Origin: Scandinavium sp051650185
GTDB taxonomy: Bacteria; Pseudomonadota; Gammaproteobacteria; Enterobacterales; Enterobacteriaceae
NCBI RefSeq assembly: GCF_051650185.1
Contig: NZ_JBOFIN010000004.1
Span: 1 to 26,886, forward strand
Reading direction: 5' to 3'
Length of the DNA stretch: 26,886 bases
Position numbers and translations under genes: made by a program. Positions 7,523 through 14,758 of the stretch are shown piece by piece (the stretch's first letter is position 1; each line of letters begins with the position of its first letter). Under the pieces are notes generated by a model. It saw only the letters and a program-made list of their open reading frames with translations, had not been told where the DNA came from and ran no database searches.

Positions 7523-7551
7523 TTGACACCTGGCAAGGGAATTCATATTAT
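7523..7551 (+). promoter_or_regulatory. Sigma-70 promoter of the tRNA-Ala pair
   Basis: Perfect TTGACA, 17 bp, TATTAT, followed by the GC-rich discriminator GCCGCCCG. It lies 33 bp before the first tRNA-Ala gene and has the features of a stringently controlled stable-RNA promoter. Confidence 0.88.
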
Positions 7552-7583
7552 GCCGCCCGTCAACACGACACGTTTTACGTTAC

Positions 7584-7656
<73 letters not shown>

Positions 7657-7700
7657 CAAAATTCTGCACCCATCAGTATTTGGAACGTAAACAACATTGT

Positions 7701-7776
<76 letters not shown>

Positions 7777-7782
7777 AAATTT

Positions 7783-7808
7783 AAACCCTCGCCCTGGCGG
7801 GGGTTTTT
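7783..7808 (+). terminator. Rho-independent terminator of the tRNA-Ala operon
   Basis: AAACCCTCGCC pairs with GGCGGGGGTTT (11 bp with one T-G wobble) around a very short loop, followed by more T. It lies 7 bp after the CCA of the second tRNA-Ala. Confidence 0.88.
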
Positions 7809-7911
7809 GCTTTTTAGCCTTCCCGTTTCGTCAAAAATCCGCGAATAAGGTCAGTTAATGTTGGGGTGTGAAAAACCACAGTAAGAATAGGATTTTTCGC
7901 TGAGCCTGTAC

Positions 7912-7940
7912 TTGCTTCGCGCGATTAAAAAACATACTAT
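7912..7940 (+). promoter_or_regulatory. Candidate pdeA promoter
   Basis: TTGCTT, 17 bp, TACTAT, four of six matches in each hexamer. Transcription would begin near 7947, ahead of the ATG at 7987. This argues that the in-frame TTG at 7912 is a -35 element and not a start codon. Confidence 0.4.
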
Positions 7941-7986
7941 GCGGCGGTTGAAGACTTGTGCCAGCCGGAATAGTATCCTGATCAAA

Positions 7987-10167
7987 ATGACGTTAACCCT
8001 CCCTCCCGCAGCGAAAAAATTTGTGCTGGCGCTGAGCCTTAGCCTGTTTGCTATTCCTGTTGCTCGTTTCCTTTCTCCCGTCACGCAAATTGACGGTAAC
8101 GCGATTTATCTCGCCTGGTTGCCAATAAGCGTCATGCTGTCGATGCTCCTGTTGTTCGGACGCCATGCCATCCTTGCTCTGATCGTCGGCTTCGCGCTGA
8201 CCAATGCCTGGCTGCTCCCGCTGCCGTGGCTTCAGGGGGGCGTGCTGTTATTTTGTCAGCTCTTTGCGGTGTTTGTGTCCTGCGGCATTCTGCGATGGAT
8301 GTTGGGCAAGCGCTGGCGGTTTGGCTTGCCGAATAAGAATATGGGCGTGCGTATTTTTTGGGGATGCTTTTTCGCGCCCTTTGCGCTGAAAGGCACGATG
8401 TATCTTGCCGGGCGTTTCTTTGATTTTCCCCTATCGGTGGCAGGGTTTTTTAGTTCTTCTTCAGTTATTTACAGTATTGTCGATATCCAGAGCCTGATCT
8501 GTTCGGCGCTGATTTTCACCATGCTGTTTTACTATCCGCTACGAATGATCCTCAATCCGCGTTATGCCAAAAAGTTCTGGCGGCGGAATATCGCACCGGC
8601 ATTTTGTCATCGGAAGTGGTTGTTCACACTTCACTGGCTGCTTGGGCTGGCGGTATTCCTGTTGATACTGTGTGCACCGTTTGAATCGCGATTCATCGCC
8701 GGTTATCTCGTCCCGCTGATCTTCATTCTGTTCTTTGTTGCCATCAACCGCTTCAGCTATCCGCTGATAAGCCTCTTGTGGGGCATCAGTGCGTTTTTCC
8801 TCGTGGTGTATAACCGCAACTTCCTGCAGGGCGTAAGCACTGAATATGCGTTTTCGTTTGTGCTTTCGGTGCTTATTTCCTTCACCGTTTGCATGCTCTA
8901 CATCGCGCAAATTTATGGCCGAAGCGATGCAATTAAGCAGAAACTGCACACTCAGGCCAATCAGGACCCGTTGACCGGGCTCCCTAATCTGCGTGCTTTT
9001 GAACACTATCTGGCGAAACATCCACAGGTCAGTGTGTGCTGCCTGAGAATGGATAATCTGGAATTTTTAAGCCGCCATTACGGCATGATGATGCGAGTGC
9101 ATTGCAAGCGCAGCGTGACCCGTGAACTGCAGCCTCTGTTGTGCCAGGGTGAGAAACTTTTCCAGCTTCCGGGCAGTGAATTGTTGTTGGTGCTCCAGGG
9201 CGCAGAAACAGCGGCGAGACTCTCATCGATAGTCGATTTCCTGAACAGTCATAGATTCAGCTGGCAGGGCGATTCTCTGGATGTGGAGTTTGGTGCGGCC
9301 TGGGGCGTGATTGAAGGCGAGGGCGAAGCTCTGCACCACACGCTCGGGCAGCTGAGCTGGTTGTCGGAACAAGCGTGCACGGCTCGCCGCGTGCTGGCGC
9401 TGGATAACAGCCTTGCGACGGTATCAGACAATACGACAGAACGCGTGATGCAGCTCAGCCGGGTCAAAAAGGCGCTGGCAGAAGGCGAAATTGAGCTCTT
9501 TGCTCAGCCGATAGTCAATCAGCAGGGCGACCGCTACCACGAAATCCTGGCGCGTATGCGTTTTGACGGGCAGTTAGTGACCCCGGATAAATTCATCCCC
9601 ATTATTGCGCAATTCAACCTGAGCAAACGCTTTGACCTGCTGGTGGTTGAGACGTTATTCAAAGCGATGCAAACCTTACCCGGTGAGCATTTTTCCGTGA
9701 ACCTGATGCCGTTCACGTTGATGCAAAAAGAGAGTGCCAACAAGATTATCGATCTCTTCACTCGCTACGCCATTTCACCGCAAAACGTGACTATCGAGAT
9801 AACTGAGCAGCAGGCGTTTGCGGGTTCTGAAAACAGCGTGTTGAACATTCAGCGTCTGCGGGAATATGGTTGCCAGATAGCGATTGATGATTTTGGTACG
9901 GGCTACGCGAACTACGAACGCCTTAAGCGCCTTGAAGCGGATATCGTTAAAATCGATGGCAGTTTCGTGCGAACTATCACCACAGACGTGGTGGATGAGA
10001 TGATCGTCAAATCGATATGCGAACTGGCTCAGGTGAAGAAGCTAACGTTGGTAGCGGAGTACGTTGAAACGGAAGAACAGCGTGAACTGTTGTACCGACT
10101 CGGTGTGGATTATCTACAGGGCTATCTGATTGGGAAACCCCATCCGCTCAGCGAACTGAGAAAATAA
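7987..10167 (+). CDS. pdeA: Membrane-bound cyclic-di-GMP phosphodiesterase, MASE1-degenerate GGDEF-EAL
   Basis: Hydrolyses c-di-GMP to pGpG and so favours motility over sessile growth; matches E. coli PdeA (YfeA, 729 aa) throughout. From the chosen start it is 726 residues. About eight to ten membrane segments fill the first 320 residues (MASE1-like sensor), followed by a GGDEF domain whose signature is degenerate (PGSELLLV near residue 395), so it is not a cyclase. The EAL domain is intact: EILAR at 519, DDFGTGYANYERL at 634 and VAEYVET near 685, which hold the metal-binding acids. The frame is open upstream with ATG at 7939 and TTG at 7912; none has a good Shine-Dalgarno. I chose 7987 because it matches the family N-terminus and lies downstream of the candidate promoter. 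Start uncertain, identity sure. Confidence 0.92.
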   Translation: MTLTLPPAAKKFVLALSLSLFAIPVARFLSPVTQIDGNAIYLAWLPISVMLSMLLLFGRHAILALIVGFALTNAWLLPLPWLQGGVLLFCQLFAVFVSCGILRWMLGKRWRFGLPNKNMGVRIFWGCFFAPFALKGTMYLAGRFFDFPLSVAGFFSSSSVIYSIVDIQSLICSALIFTMLFYYPLRMILNPRYAKKFWRRNIAPAFCHRKWLFTLHWLLGLAVFLLILCAPFESRFIAGYLVPLIFILFFVAINRFSYPLISLLWGISAFFLVVYNRNFLQGVSTEYAFSFVLSVLISFTVCMLYIAQIYGRSDAIKQKLHTQANQDPLTGLPNLRAFEHYLAKHPQVSVCCLRMDNLEFLSRHYGMMMRVHCKRSVTRELQPLLCQGEKLFQLPGSELLLVLQGAETAARLSSIVDFLNSHRFSWQGDSLDVEFGAAWGVIEGEGEALHHTLGQLSWLSEQACTARRVLALDNSLATVSDNTTERVMQLSRVKKALAEGEIELFAQPIVNQQGDRYHEILARMRFDGQLVTPDKFIPIIAQFNLSKRFDLLVVETLFKAMQTLPGEHFSVNLMPFTLMQKESANKIIDLFTRYAISPQNVTIEITEQQAFAGSENSVLNIQRLREYGCQIAIDDFGTGYANYERLKRLEADIVKIDGSFVRTITTDVVDEMIVKSICELAQVKKLTLVAEYVETEEQRELLYRLGVDYLQGYLIGKPHPLSELRK

Positions 10168-10194
10168 AAAAAGCCGGGAATCCCGGCTTTTTCA
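10166..10194. terminator. Bidirectional terminator between pdeA and nupC
   Basis: AAGCCGGG, AAT, CCCGGCTT (10171-10189) flanked by A-run on the left and T-run on the right. It lies between two convergent genes and suits both directions. Confidence 0.9.
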
Positions 10195-10206
10195 CATCTG
10201 TTTGGC

Positions 10207-11409
10207 TTACAGAACCAGTGCGGCGATAGACGCTGAAAGCACGCTCACCAGCGTAGAACCGTAGACCAGCTTCAGGCCGAAGCGAGAAACCACGTTGCCT
10301 TGTTCTTCGTTCAGACCTTTAATCGCACCGGCGATGATACCGATGGAAGAGAAGTTGGCGAAGGAAACCAGGAAGATGGACAGAATGCCCTCTGCGCGCG
10401 GAGAAAGCGTGCTGGCGATTTTCTGCAGATCCATCATCGCAACGAATTCGTTGGAGACCATTTTGGTTGCCATGATGCTACCGACCTGCAGCGCTTCAGC
10501 TGCAGGAACACCCATCACCCAGGCCACTGGCCAGAAGATGTAGCCCAGAATCCCCTGGAAGGAGATGCTGTGGCCGAACCAGCCGGTTACGGTCGCGAAC
10601 AGGGCATTGAGGGCTGCGATCAGCGCGATGAAGCCGATCAGCATCGCTGATACGATAATCGCCACTTTAAAGCCTGCCAGAATGTATTCACCCAGCATTT
10701 CAAAGAAGCTCTGACCTTCGTGCAGATTGGACATCTGCAGGTTCTCTTCGCTCTGCTCAACGCGATACGGGTTAATGATGGACAGGACGATAAAGGTGCT
10801 GAACATGTTCAGAACCAGCGCTGCAACCACATATTTCGGGTCCAGCATCGTCATGTAAGCGCCGACGATAGACATCGACACGGTAGACATCGCCGTCGCC
10901 GCCATGGTGTACATGCGGTTGCGGGACATCTTGCCGAGAATATCTTTATAGGCGATGAAGTTTTCAGACTGACCGAGGATCAGGGAGCTTACCGCGTTGA
11001 ATGACTCCAGTTTACCCATACCGTTGACTTTGGAGAGCACGGTACCGATGGCACGGATAACAATCGGCAGAATACGGATATGCTGCAGAATACCGATCAG
11101 TGCTGAGATGAACACAATAGGGCAAAGCACTTTCAGGAAGAAGAATGCCAGACCTTCATCGTTCATTTTACCGAAGACGAAATTTGTCCCTTCATTGGCG
11201 AAACCGAGAAGTTTTTCGAACATCTCGGAGAATCCTTTCACAAATCCCAGGCCGATATCTGAGTTCAGGAAGAACCAGGCCAGCAGGACTTCAATGACAA
11301 GTAGTTGAACAACATAGCGAATGCGAATCTGTTTACGGTCATGGCTGACCAGCAACGCCAGAATCGCAACCACAGCAAGCGCGAGGACAAAGTGTAGAAC
11401 GCGGTCCAT
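10207..11409 (-). CDS. nupC: Nucleoside:proton symporter NupC
   Basis: Imports nucleosides with protons across the inner membrane (concentrative nucleoside transporter family). The 400 residues equal E. coli NupC and the sequence is nearly identical, with landmark segments GFANEGTNFVFG, SSLILGQSENFIAYKDIL, and ALQVGSIMATKMVSNEF. The frame is open for 13 further codons upstream, but MDRVLHFVLAL is the family start and has GGAG six bases before it, so translation begins at 11409. A CRP-like site lies about 100 bp upstream (11505-11520), consistent with known cAMP-CRP activation and CytR repression of nupC in E. coli. It is convergent with pdeA and divergent from mntH. Confidence 0.97.
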   Translation of the reverse strand: MDRVLHFVLALAVVAILALLVSHDRKQIRIRYVVQLLVIEVLLAWFFLNSDIGLGFVKGFSEMFEKLLGFANEGTNFVFGKMNDEGLAFFFLKVLCPIVFISALIGILQHIRILPIVIRAIGTVLSKVNGMGKLESFNAVSSLILGQSENFIAYKDILGKMSRNRMYTMAATAMSTVSMSIVGAYMTMLDPKYVVAALVLNMFSTFIVLSIINPYRVEQSEENLQMSNLHEGQSFFEMLGEYILAGFKVAIIVSAMLIGFIALIAALNALFATVTGWFGHSISFQGILGYIFWPVAWVMGVPAAEALQVGSIMATKMVSNEFVAMMDLQKIASTLSPRAEGILSIFLVSFANFSSIGIIAGAIKGLNEEQGNVVSRFGLKLVYGSTLVSVLSASIAALVL

Positions 11410-11504
11410 ATTTGCTCCAAATATGAGGCAGGTTAAATTTCCGTGCACATTCTATGCAACAAGATAAAAGAAAACGAGATCTATGCCGCACTATAATCAG
11501 AAGC

Positions 11505-11520
11505 TGTGAGCAATCTCAAA
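11505..11520 (-). promoter_or_regulatory. CRP-like site for nupC
   Basis: TGTGA, 6 bp, TCAAA, nine of ten matches to TGTGA-N6-TCACA. Its centre is about 41.5 bp upstream of the start expected from the -10 at 11483-11478, the class II position. Known regulation in E. coli agrees; the assignment here is by eye. Confidence 0.55.
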
Positions 11521-11691
11521 AAAGGTGATCCATCAGACATTTCTGTTATGTTATGTAAAGGTGTTAAAAGTTACCTTTTTGTACTAGTCTGACTAAGGGG
11601 CAAACAGGCGCTCCACCTACCCACAAACATGGCCCGACACGGCTATCGTTTCTGTCTATCAGAGAAATCATTATCACCTCACCAAATGAAC

Positions 11692-11719
11692 TTGATAATC
11701 ATTCTCATTTTGATAGCAT
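11692..11719 (+). promoter_or_regulatory. mntH promoter with overlapping Fur box
   Basis: TTGATA (11692-11697), 16 bp, TAGCAT (11714-11719). A Fur-type 7-1-7 repeat, TGATAAT C ATTCTCA at 11693-11707, has one mismatch to TGATAAT-N-ATTATCA and covers the -35 and spacer. Fur-iron bound here would block RNA polymerase, as known for E. coli mntH. Confidence 0.75.
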
Positions 11720-11720
11720 G

Positions 11721-11742
11721 AAACATAGCAAAGGCTATATTT
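11721..11742 (+). promoter_or_regulatory. MntR operator of mntH
   Basis: Inverted repeat AACATAGC AAAG GCTATATT just after the -10, at the transcription start. It differs from the E. coli operator (AACATAGCAAAGGCTATGTT) at one base. MntR-manganese would repress here. Confidence 0.82.
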
Positions 11743-11754
11743 CAGAGGCAGAAA

Positions 11755-12993
11755 ATGACAAACAGTCGCGTTGAGAGTAGCAGCAGTCGCGCAGCGCGCA
11801 AGATGCGGTTTGCATTAATGGGGCCTGCGTTCATTGCTGCCATCGGGTATATCGATCCGGGCAACTTTGCTACCAATATTCAGGCGGGGGCCAGCTTTGG
11901 CTACCAGCTGCTGTGGGTTGTCGTATGGGCGAACCTGATGGCGATGCTGATTCAGGTTCTCTCCGCCAAACTTGGGATTGCCACGGGCAAAAACCTGGCC
12001 GAGCAAATCCGCGATCACTATCCTCGTCCTCTGGTTTGGTTTTACTGGGTTCAGGCTGAAATCATCGCCATGGCGACGGATCTGGCGGAATTCATTGGCG
12101 CCGCAATTGGCTTCAAGCTGATCCTGGGGATCTCACTGCTTCAGGGCGCTGTGCTGACCGGAATCGCCACTTTCCTGATTCTGATGCTGCAACGCCGGGG
12201 GCAAAAGCCGCTGGAGAAAGTGATCGGCGGCCTGCTGCTGTTTGTCGCTGCGGCCTATATTGTCGAGCTTGTTTTTTCCCAGCCTGCGCTTGCACCGCTG
12301 GCGAAAGGGATGGTGCTGCCTTCGCTGCCGAATTCTGAGGCCGTTTTCCTGGCTGCCGGGGTGTTAGGTGCCACCATTATGCCGCACGTAATCTACCTCC
12401 ATTCTTCGCTGACACAGCATCTGCATGGCGGTACGCGGCAGGAACGCTATAACGCCACCCGATGGGATGTCGCCATTGCCATGACCATTGCGGGTTTCGT
12501 AAACCTGGCGATGATGGCAACCGCCGCCGCGGCTTTCCATTTCAACGGTCACACTGGCGTGGCCGACCTTGATGAAGCCTATCTGACGCTTGAACCGCTG
12601 CTGAATCATGCGGCGGCGACCATTTTCGGCCTGAGCCTGATTGCCGCCGGCCTTTCCTCAACGGTGGTGGGAACGCTTGCCGGGCAGGTGGTGATGCAAG
12701 GGTTTATCCGCTTCCACATACCGCTGTGGTTCCGTCGGGTTGTGACCATGCTGCCGTCGTTTATTGTCATTCTGATGGGGCTCGACCCTACACGTATTCT
12801 GGTTATGAGCCAGGTTCTGCTGAGCTTCGGGATTGCGCTGGCGCTGGTGCCGTTGTTGCGGTTCACCAGTGATGAAAAGCTGATGGGCGACCTGGTTAAC
12901 ACGCTGTGGGTGAAACGGGCGGGGTGGATAATCGTGGTGCTGGTGGTAACGCTTAATGGCTGGCTGCTGGTGGGTACGTTATTAGGTTTGTAA
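11755..12993 (+). CDS. mntH: Manganese (Mn2+/Fe2+) : proton symporter MntH, NRAMP family
   Basis: Imports Mn2+ (and some Fe2+) with protons across the inner membrane. The 412 residues equal E. coli MntH. NRAMP marks are present: DPGNFATN in TM1 (residues 34-41) and MPHVIYLHS in TM6 (about 209-217), which hold the metal ligands. About eleven hydrophobic segments run to the C-terminus. The promoter region carries a Fur box and an MntR operator, so the gene should be shut off by iron and manganese. No rho-independent terminator follows; a pair of REP elements lies between it and the convergent ypeC. Confidence 0.97.
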   Translation: MTNSRVESSSSRAARKMRFALMGPAFIAAIGYIDPGNFATNIQAGASFGYQLLWVVVWANLMAMLIQVLSAKLGIATGKNLAEQIRDHYPRPLVWFYWVQAEIIAMATDLAEFIGAAIGFKLILGISLLQGAVLTGIATFLILMLQRRGQKPLEKVIGGLLLFVAAAYIVELVFSQPALAPLAKGMVLPSLPNSEAVFLAAGVLGATIMPHVIYLHSSLTQHLHGGTRQERYNATRWDVAIAMTIAGFVNLAMMATAAAAFHFNGHTGVADLDEAYLTLEPLLNHAAATIFGLSLIAAGLSSTVVGTLAGQVVMQGFIRFHIPLWFRRVVTMLPSFIVILMGLDPTRILVMSQVLLSFGIALALVPLLRFTSDEKLMGDLVNTLWVKRAGWIIVVLVVTLNGWLLVGTLLGL

Positions 12994-13010
12994 GGTAATT
13001 GCCGAATAAT

Positions 13011-13099
13011 TGCCGGGTGGCGCTACGCTAACCCGGCCTACAATCTACGCTGGCACAGGCTCCTGGTAGGCCCGGTAAGGCGAAGCCCGCCACCGGGCA
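13011..13099. repeat. REP (BIME) pair between mntH and ypeC
   Basis: Two imperfect palindromes in opposite orientation. The first spans 13011-13041 with stem GCCGGGT/ACCCGGC. The second spans 13066-13099 with stem GCCCGGT...ACCGGGC and an inner GGC-GAA-GCC. This is the usual bacterial interspersed mosaic element layout between convergent genes; it may stabilise mRNA ends or bind gyrase/IHF. Confidence 0.8.
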
Positions 13100-13112
13100 A
13101 AATCTGTCGGAA

Positions 13113-13463
13113 TTAATGGCGATGACCGTGCCCATGATCGCCCCGGCCTGGGCCACGACCCCTGCCGCCGCGGTGATCGTCGCGGTCGTTCCAGCCTTCG
13201 CGATAGCCACGCTCATAGGCTTTGCGTTTATCCCAGCCGCGGTGCCAGCCGTTATCATGGCGATGCCAGCGTGCATCGCGCCACTCATAATTGCGGCGCC
13301 AGTAATCGTGGTCGCGCCAGCGGCCACCGTCCCAGTAGTTACCGTAATTATCCTGATCGCCAATTTGTAATTTCACAGAGGGCAGCAGAGTGAGTTCACC
13401 TGCATTTGCCACTATCGGGGCGCTTGCCAGAAGTACCGCAGCCAGAATCAGTGACCTGAACAT
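13113..13463 (-). CDS. ypeC: YpeC, DUF2502 periplasmic protein
   Basis: A 116-residue precursor with a signal peptide (MFRSLILAAVLLASAPIVANA, cleaved after ANA at about residue 21). The mature part begins GELTLLPSVKLQIGDQDNYG, then is full of Trp, Tyr, Arg, Asp and His (WDGGRWRDHDYWRRNYEW), with a His/Gly/Arg-rich tail (RGRGPGRGDHGHGHRH). It matches E. coli YpeC (108 aa) and is slightly longer in the tail. Function is unknown; the His/Asp-rich tail could bind metal, and it is a neighbour of mntH, but that is inference. ATG has GGAG six bases before it. An inverted repeat with a CpxR-like motif lies upstream (13505-13538). Confidence 0.88.
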   Translation of the reverse strand: MFRSLILAAVLLASAPIVANAGELTLLPSVKLQIGDQDNYGNYWDGGRWRDHDYWRRNYEWRDARWHRHDNGWHRGWDKRKAYERGYREGWNDRDDHRGGRGRGPGRGDHGHGHRH

Positions 13464-13504
13464 TTCTTTCTCCTACGTTCGAAGCCTCAGTGGGCCTGTT
13501 AACG

Positions 13505-13538
13505 CAATCTTACGGGGCGTTACAACCCTGTAAGATTG
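13505..13538 (-). promoter_or_regulatory. Inverted repeat with CpxR-like motif upstream of ypeC
   Basis: CAATCTTACGGGG pairs with CCCTGTAAGATTG (13 bp with one G-T wobble) around an 8-base loop. On the minus strand, bases 13523-13509 read GTAAC, 5 bp, GTAAG, four of five in each half of the CpxR consensus GTAAA-N5-GTAAA. It could be an operator of ypeC or the 3' hairpin of the aldo/keto reductase transcript; no T-run follows it. Confidence 0.4.
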
Positions 13539-13586
13539 GAGCAACTCCTAAATACCCGGCCACAGCACTTTTTGCTAAAAGTGATG

Positions 13587-14585
13587 CTAATTTGCGCGAT
13601 TCAGAATGGCGTCAATGGCGGTGCACTCCTGCGAGGTAAACTGGCGTTGTTTGAGCATGCCAACGGCATCATCAAGCTGCGCTGTTTTGCTGGCACCGAT
13701 TAACACCGATGTCACTTTGTCATCAAGCAGCACCCAGGCCAGCGCCATCTGTGACAGCTTTTGCCCACGGCTTAACGCGATATCATTCAACTGGCGAATT
13801 TTCGCGATTTTCTCCTCAGTCAGATGGTCCGGCTTCAGGAACTGGCTGCCGCTGGCGGCACGGGAATCGGCAGGAATGCCATTGAGATAGCGGTCGGTCA
13901 GCTGTCCACCTGCCAGAGGTGAAAAGGCAATCGAACCCACGCCTTGTTCTTGCAGGAGAGCAAGCAGACCGTCTTCTACCCAGCGTTCAAACATGGAGTA
14001 TTTGGGCTGATGGATAAGACAAGGCGTGCCGAGATCCTGCAAAATCGCCAGTGCTTCGCGTGCGCGGTCGGCCGGGTAATTGGAAAGCCCGACGTACAGC
14101 GCTTTCCCCTGGCGCACCACGTGGTCTAACGCACGCATCGTTTCAATCAGCGGCGTTTCCGGGTCCGGGCGGTGGTGATAGAAAATGTCGACATACTCCA
14201 GCCCCATGCGTTTCAGGCTTTGATCAAGGCTCGCAATGAGATATTTGCGCGAACCCCAGTCGCCGTACGGGCCATCCCACATGGTGTAGCCCGCTTTGCT
14301 GGAGATGATCAGCTCGTCGCGGTACGGCAGGAAGTCCTCTCGCAAAATACGCCCGAAATGGCTCTCCGCCGAACCTGGCGGTGGGCCATAGTTATTGGCG
14401 AGGTCAAAATGGGTGATCCCGAGATCAAAAGCGTGGCGCAGCAACTGACGGCTGGTTTCCACCAGAGTTGCGTCGCCGAAGTTATGCCACAGGCCCAATG
14501 AAATGGCCGGGAGCTTCAGTCCACTCTTGCCACAGCGTCGGTATTCCATTGTTTTATAACGCTCTGGGTTTGCCTGATAAACCAT
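13587..14585 (-). CDS. Aldo/keto reductase, YghZ (L-glyceraldehyde 3-phosphate reductase)-like
   Basis: A 332-residue NADPH-dependent oxidoreductase of the AKR14/Kvbeta-like group, close to E. coli YghZ (Gpr), which reduces L-glyceraldehyde 3-phosphate and methylglyoxal. Seen are the start MVYQANPERYKTMEYRRCGK, the catalytic Asp/Tyr in FDLANNYGPPPGSAE, Lys in IISSKAGYTMW, His in DIFYHHRPD, and the cofactor segment SVLIGASKTAQL near the C-terminus. The open frame has a TTG 12 bp upstream, but that lies inside the GGAGG ribosome binding site; ATG at 14585 has GGAGG five bases before it. It diverges from ipdC across a 173-bp gap. It is absent from this place in E. coli. The substrate here is not fixed by sequence. 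Confidence 0.85.
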   Translation of the reverse strand: MVYQANPERYKTMEYRRCGKSGLKLPAISLGLWHNFGDATLVETSRQLLRHAFDLGITHFDLANNYGPPPGSAESHFGRILREDFLPYRDELIISSKAGYTMWDGPYGDWGSRKYLIASLDQSLKRMGLEYVDIFYHHRPDPETPLIETMRALDHVVRQGKALYVGLSNYPADRAREALAILQDLGTPCLIHQPKYSMFERWVEDGLLALLQEQGVGSIAFSPLAGGQLTDRYLNGIPADSRAASGSQFLKPDHLTEEKIAKIRQLNDIALSRGQKLSQMALAWVLLDDKVTSVLIGASKTAQLDDAVGMLKQRQFTSQECTAIDAILNRAN

Positions 14586-14608
14586 TAAAACCTCCAACAG
14601 GGGTGAGT

Positions 14609-14624
14609 GTGTATACGTTTACAC
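14609..14624. promoter_or_regulatory. Perfect inverted repeat in the ipdC / aldo-keto reductase gap
   Basis: GTGTA, 6 bp, TACAC. It sits 24 bp before the reductase start, and GTATAC inside it recurs at 14645-14650. It looks like an operator, but I cannot name the protein. It is a poor match to the TyrR box TGTAAA-N6-TTTACA known for ipdC in E. cloacae. Confidence 0.4.
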
Positions 14625-14758
14625 TAATCTATGCACTCGCCGACGTATACTCCCCAACGCTGTAAATTCTGCTTTCCACTATGAAATTCTTATGCTTCTG
14701 GACAGCCAGCGCGCATCTCTAATACTCAGAATATCTATGCGGCGAAAGGAAGTTGGCT

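Larger units (their letters stand above)
11410..11754. other. Divergent control region nupC/mntH
   Basis: 345 bp without a gene. It carries the leftward nupC promoter side (CRP-like site 11505-11520, candidate -10 TAGATC on the minus strand at 11483-11478) and the rightward mntH control sites (11692-11742). I see no small ORF with a ribosome binding site and no terminator. An OxyR site is known in this region in E. coli but I could not place one. Confidence 0.7.

Noticed and set aside
7912..7986. Longer pdeA N-terminus from TTG 7912 or ATG 7939
   Set aside because: The extra basic residues do not match the family, no ribosome binding site is present, and the TTG lies in a candidate -35 element.
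11641..11662. OxyR site upstream of mntH
   Set aside because: CTAT elements are present but their 13-bp spacing does not fit the OxyR pattern; not supportable by eye.
14585..14597. Upstream TTG start for the aldo/keto reductase
   Set aside because: It lies within the GGAGG ribosome binding site of the family-typical ATG at 14585.
14753..14758. TTG start two codons before the ipdC ATG
   Set aside because: Only two bases separate it from AGGA; the ATG at 14759 is correctly spaced.
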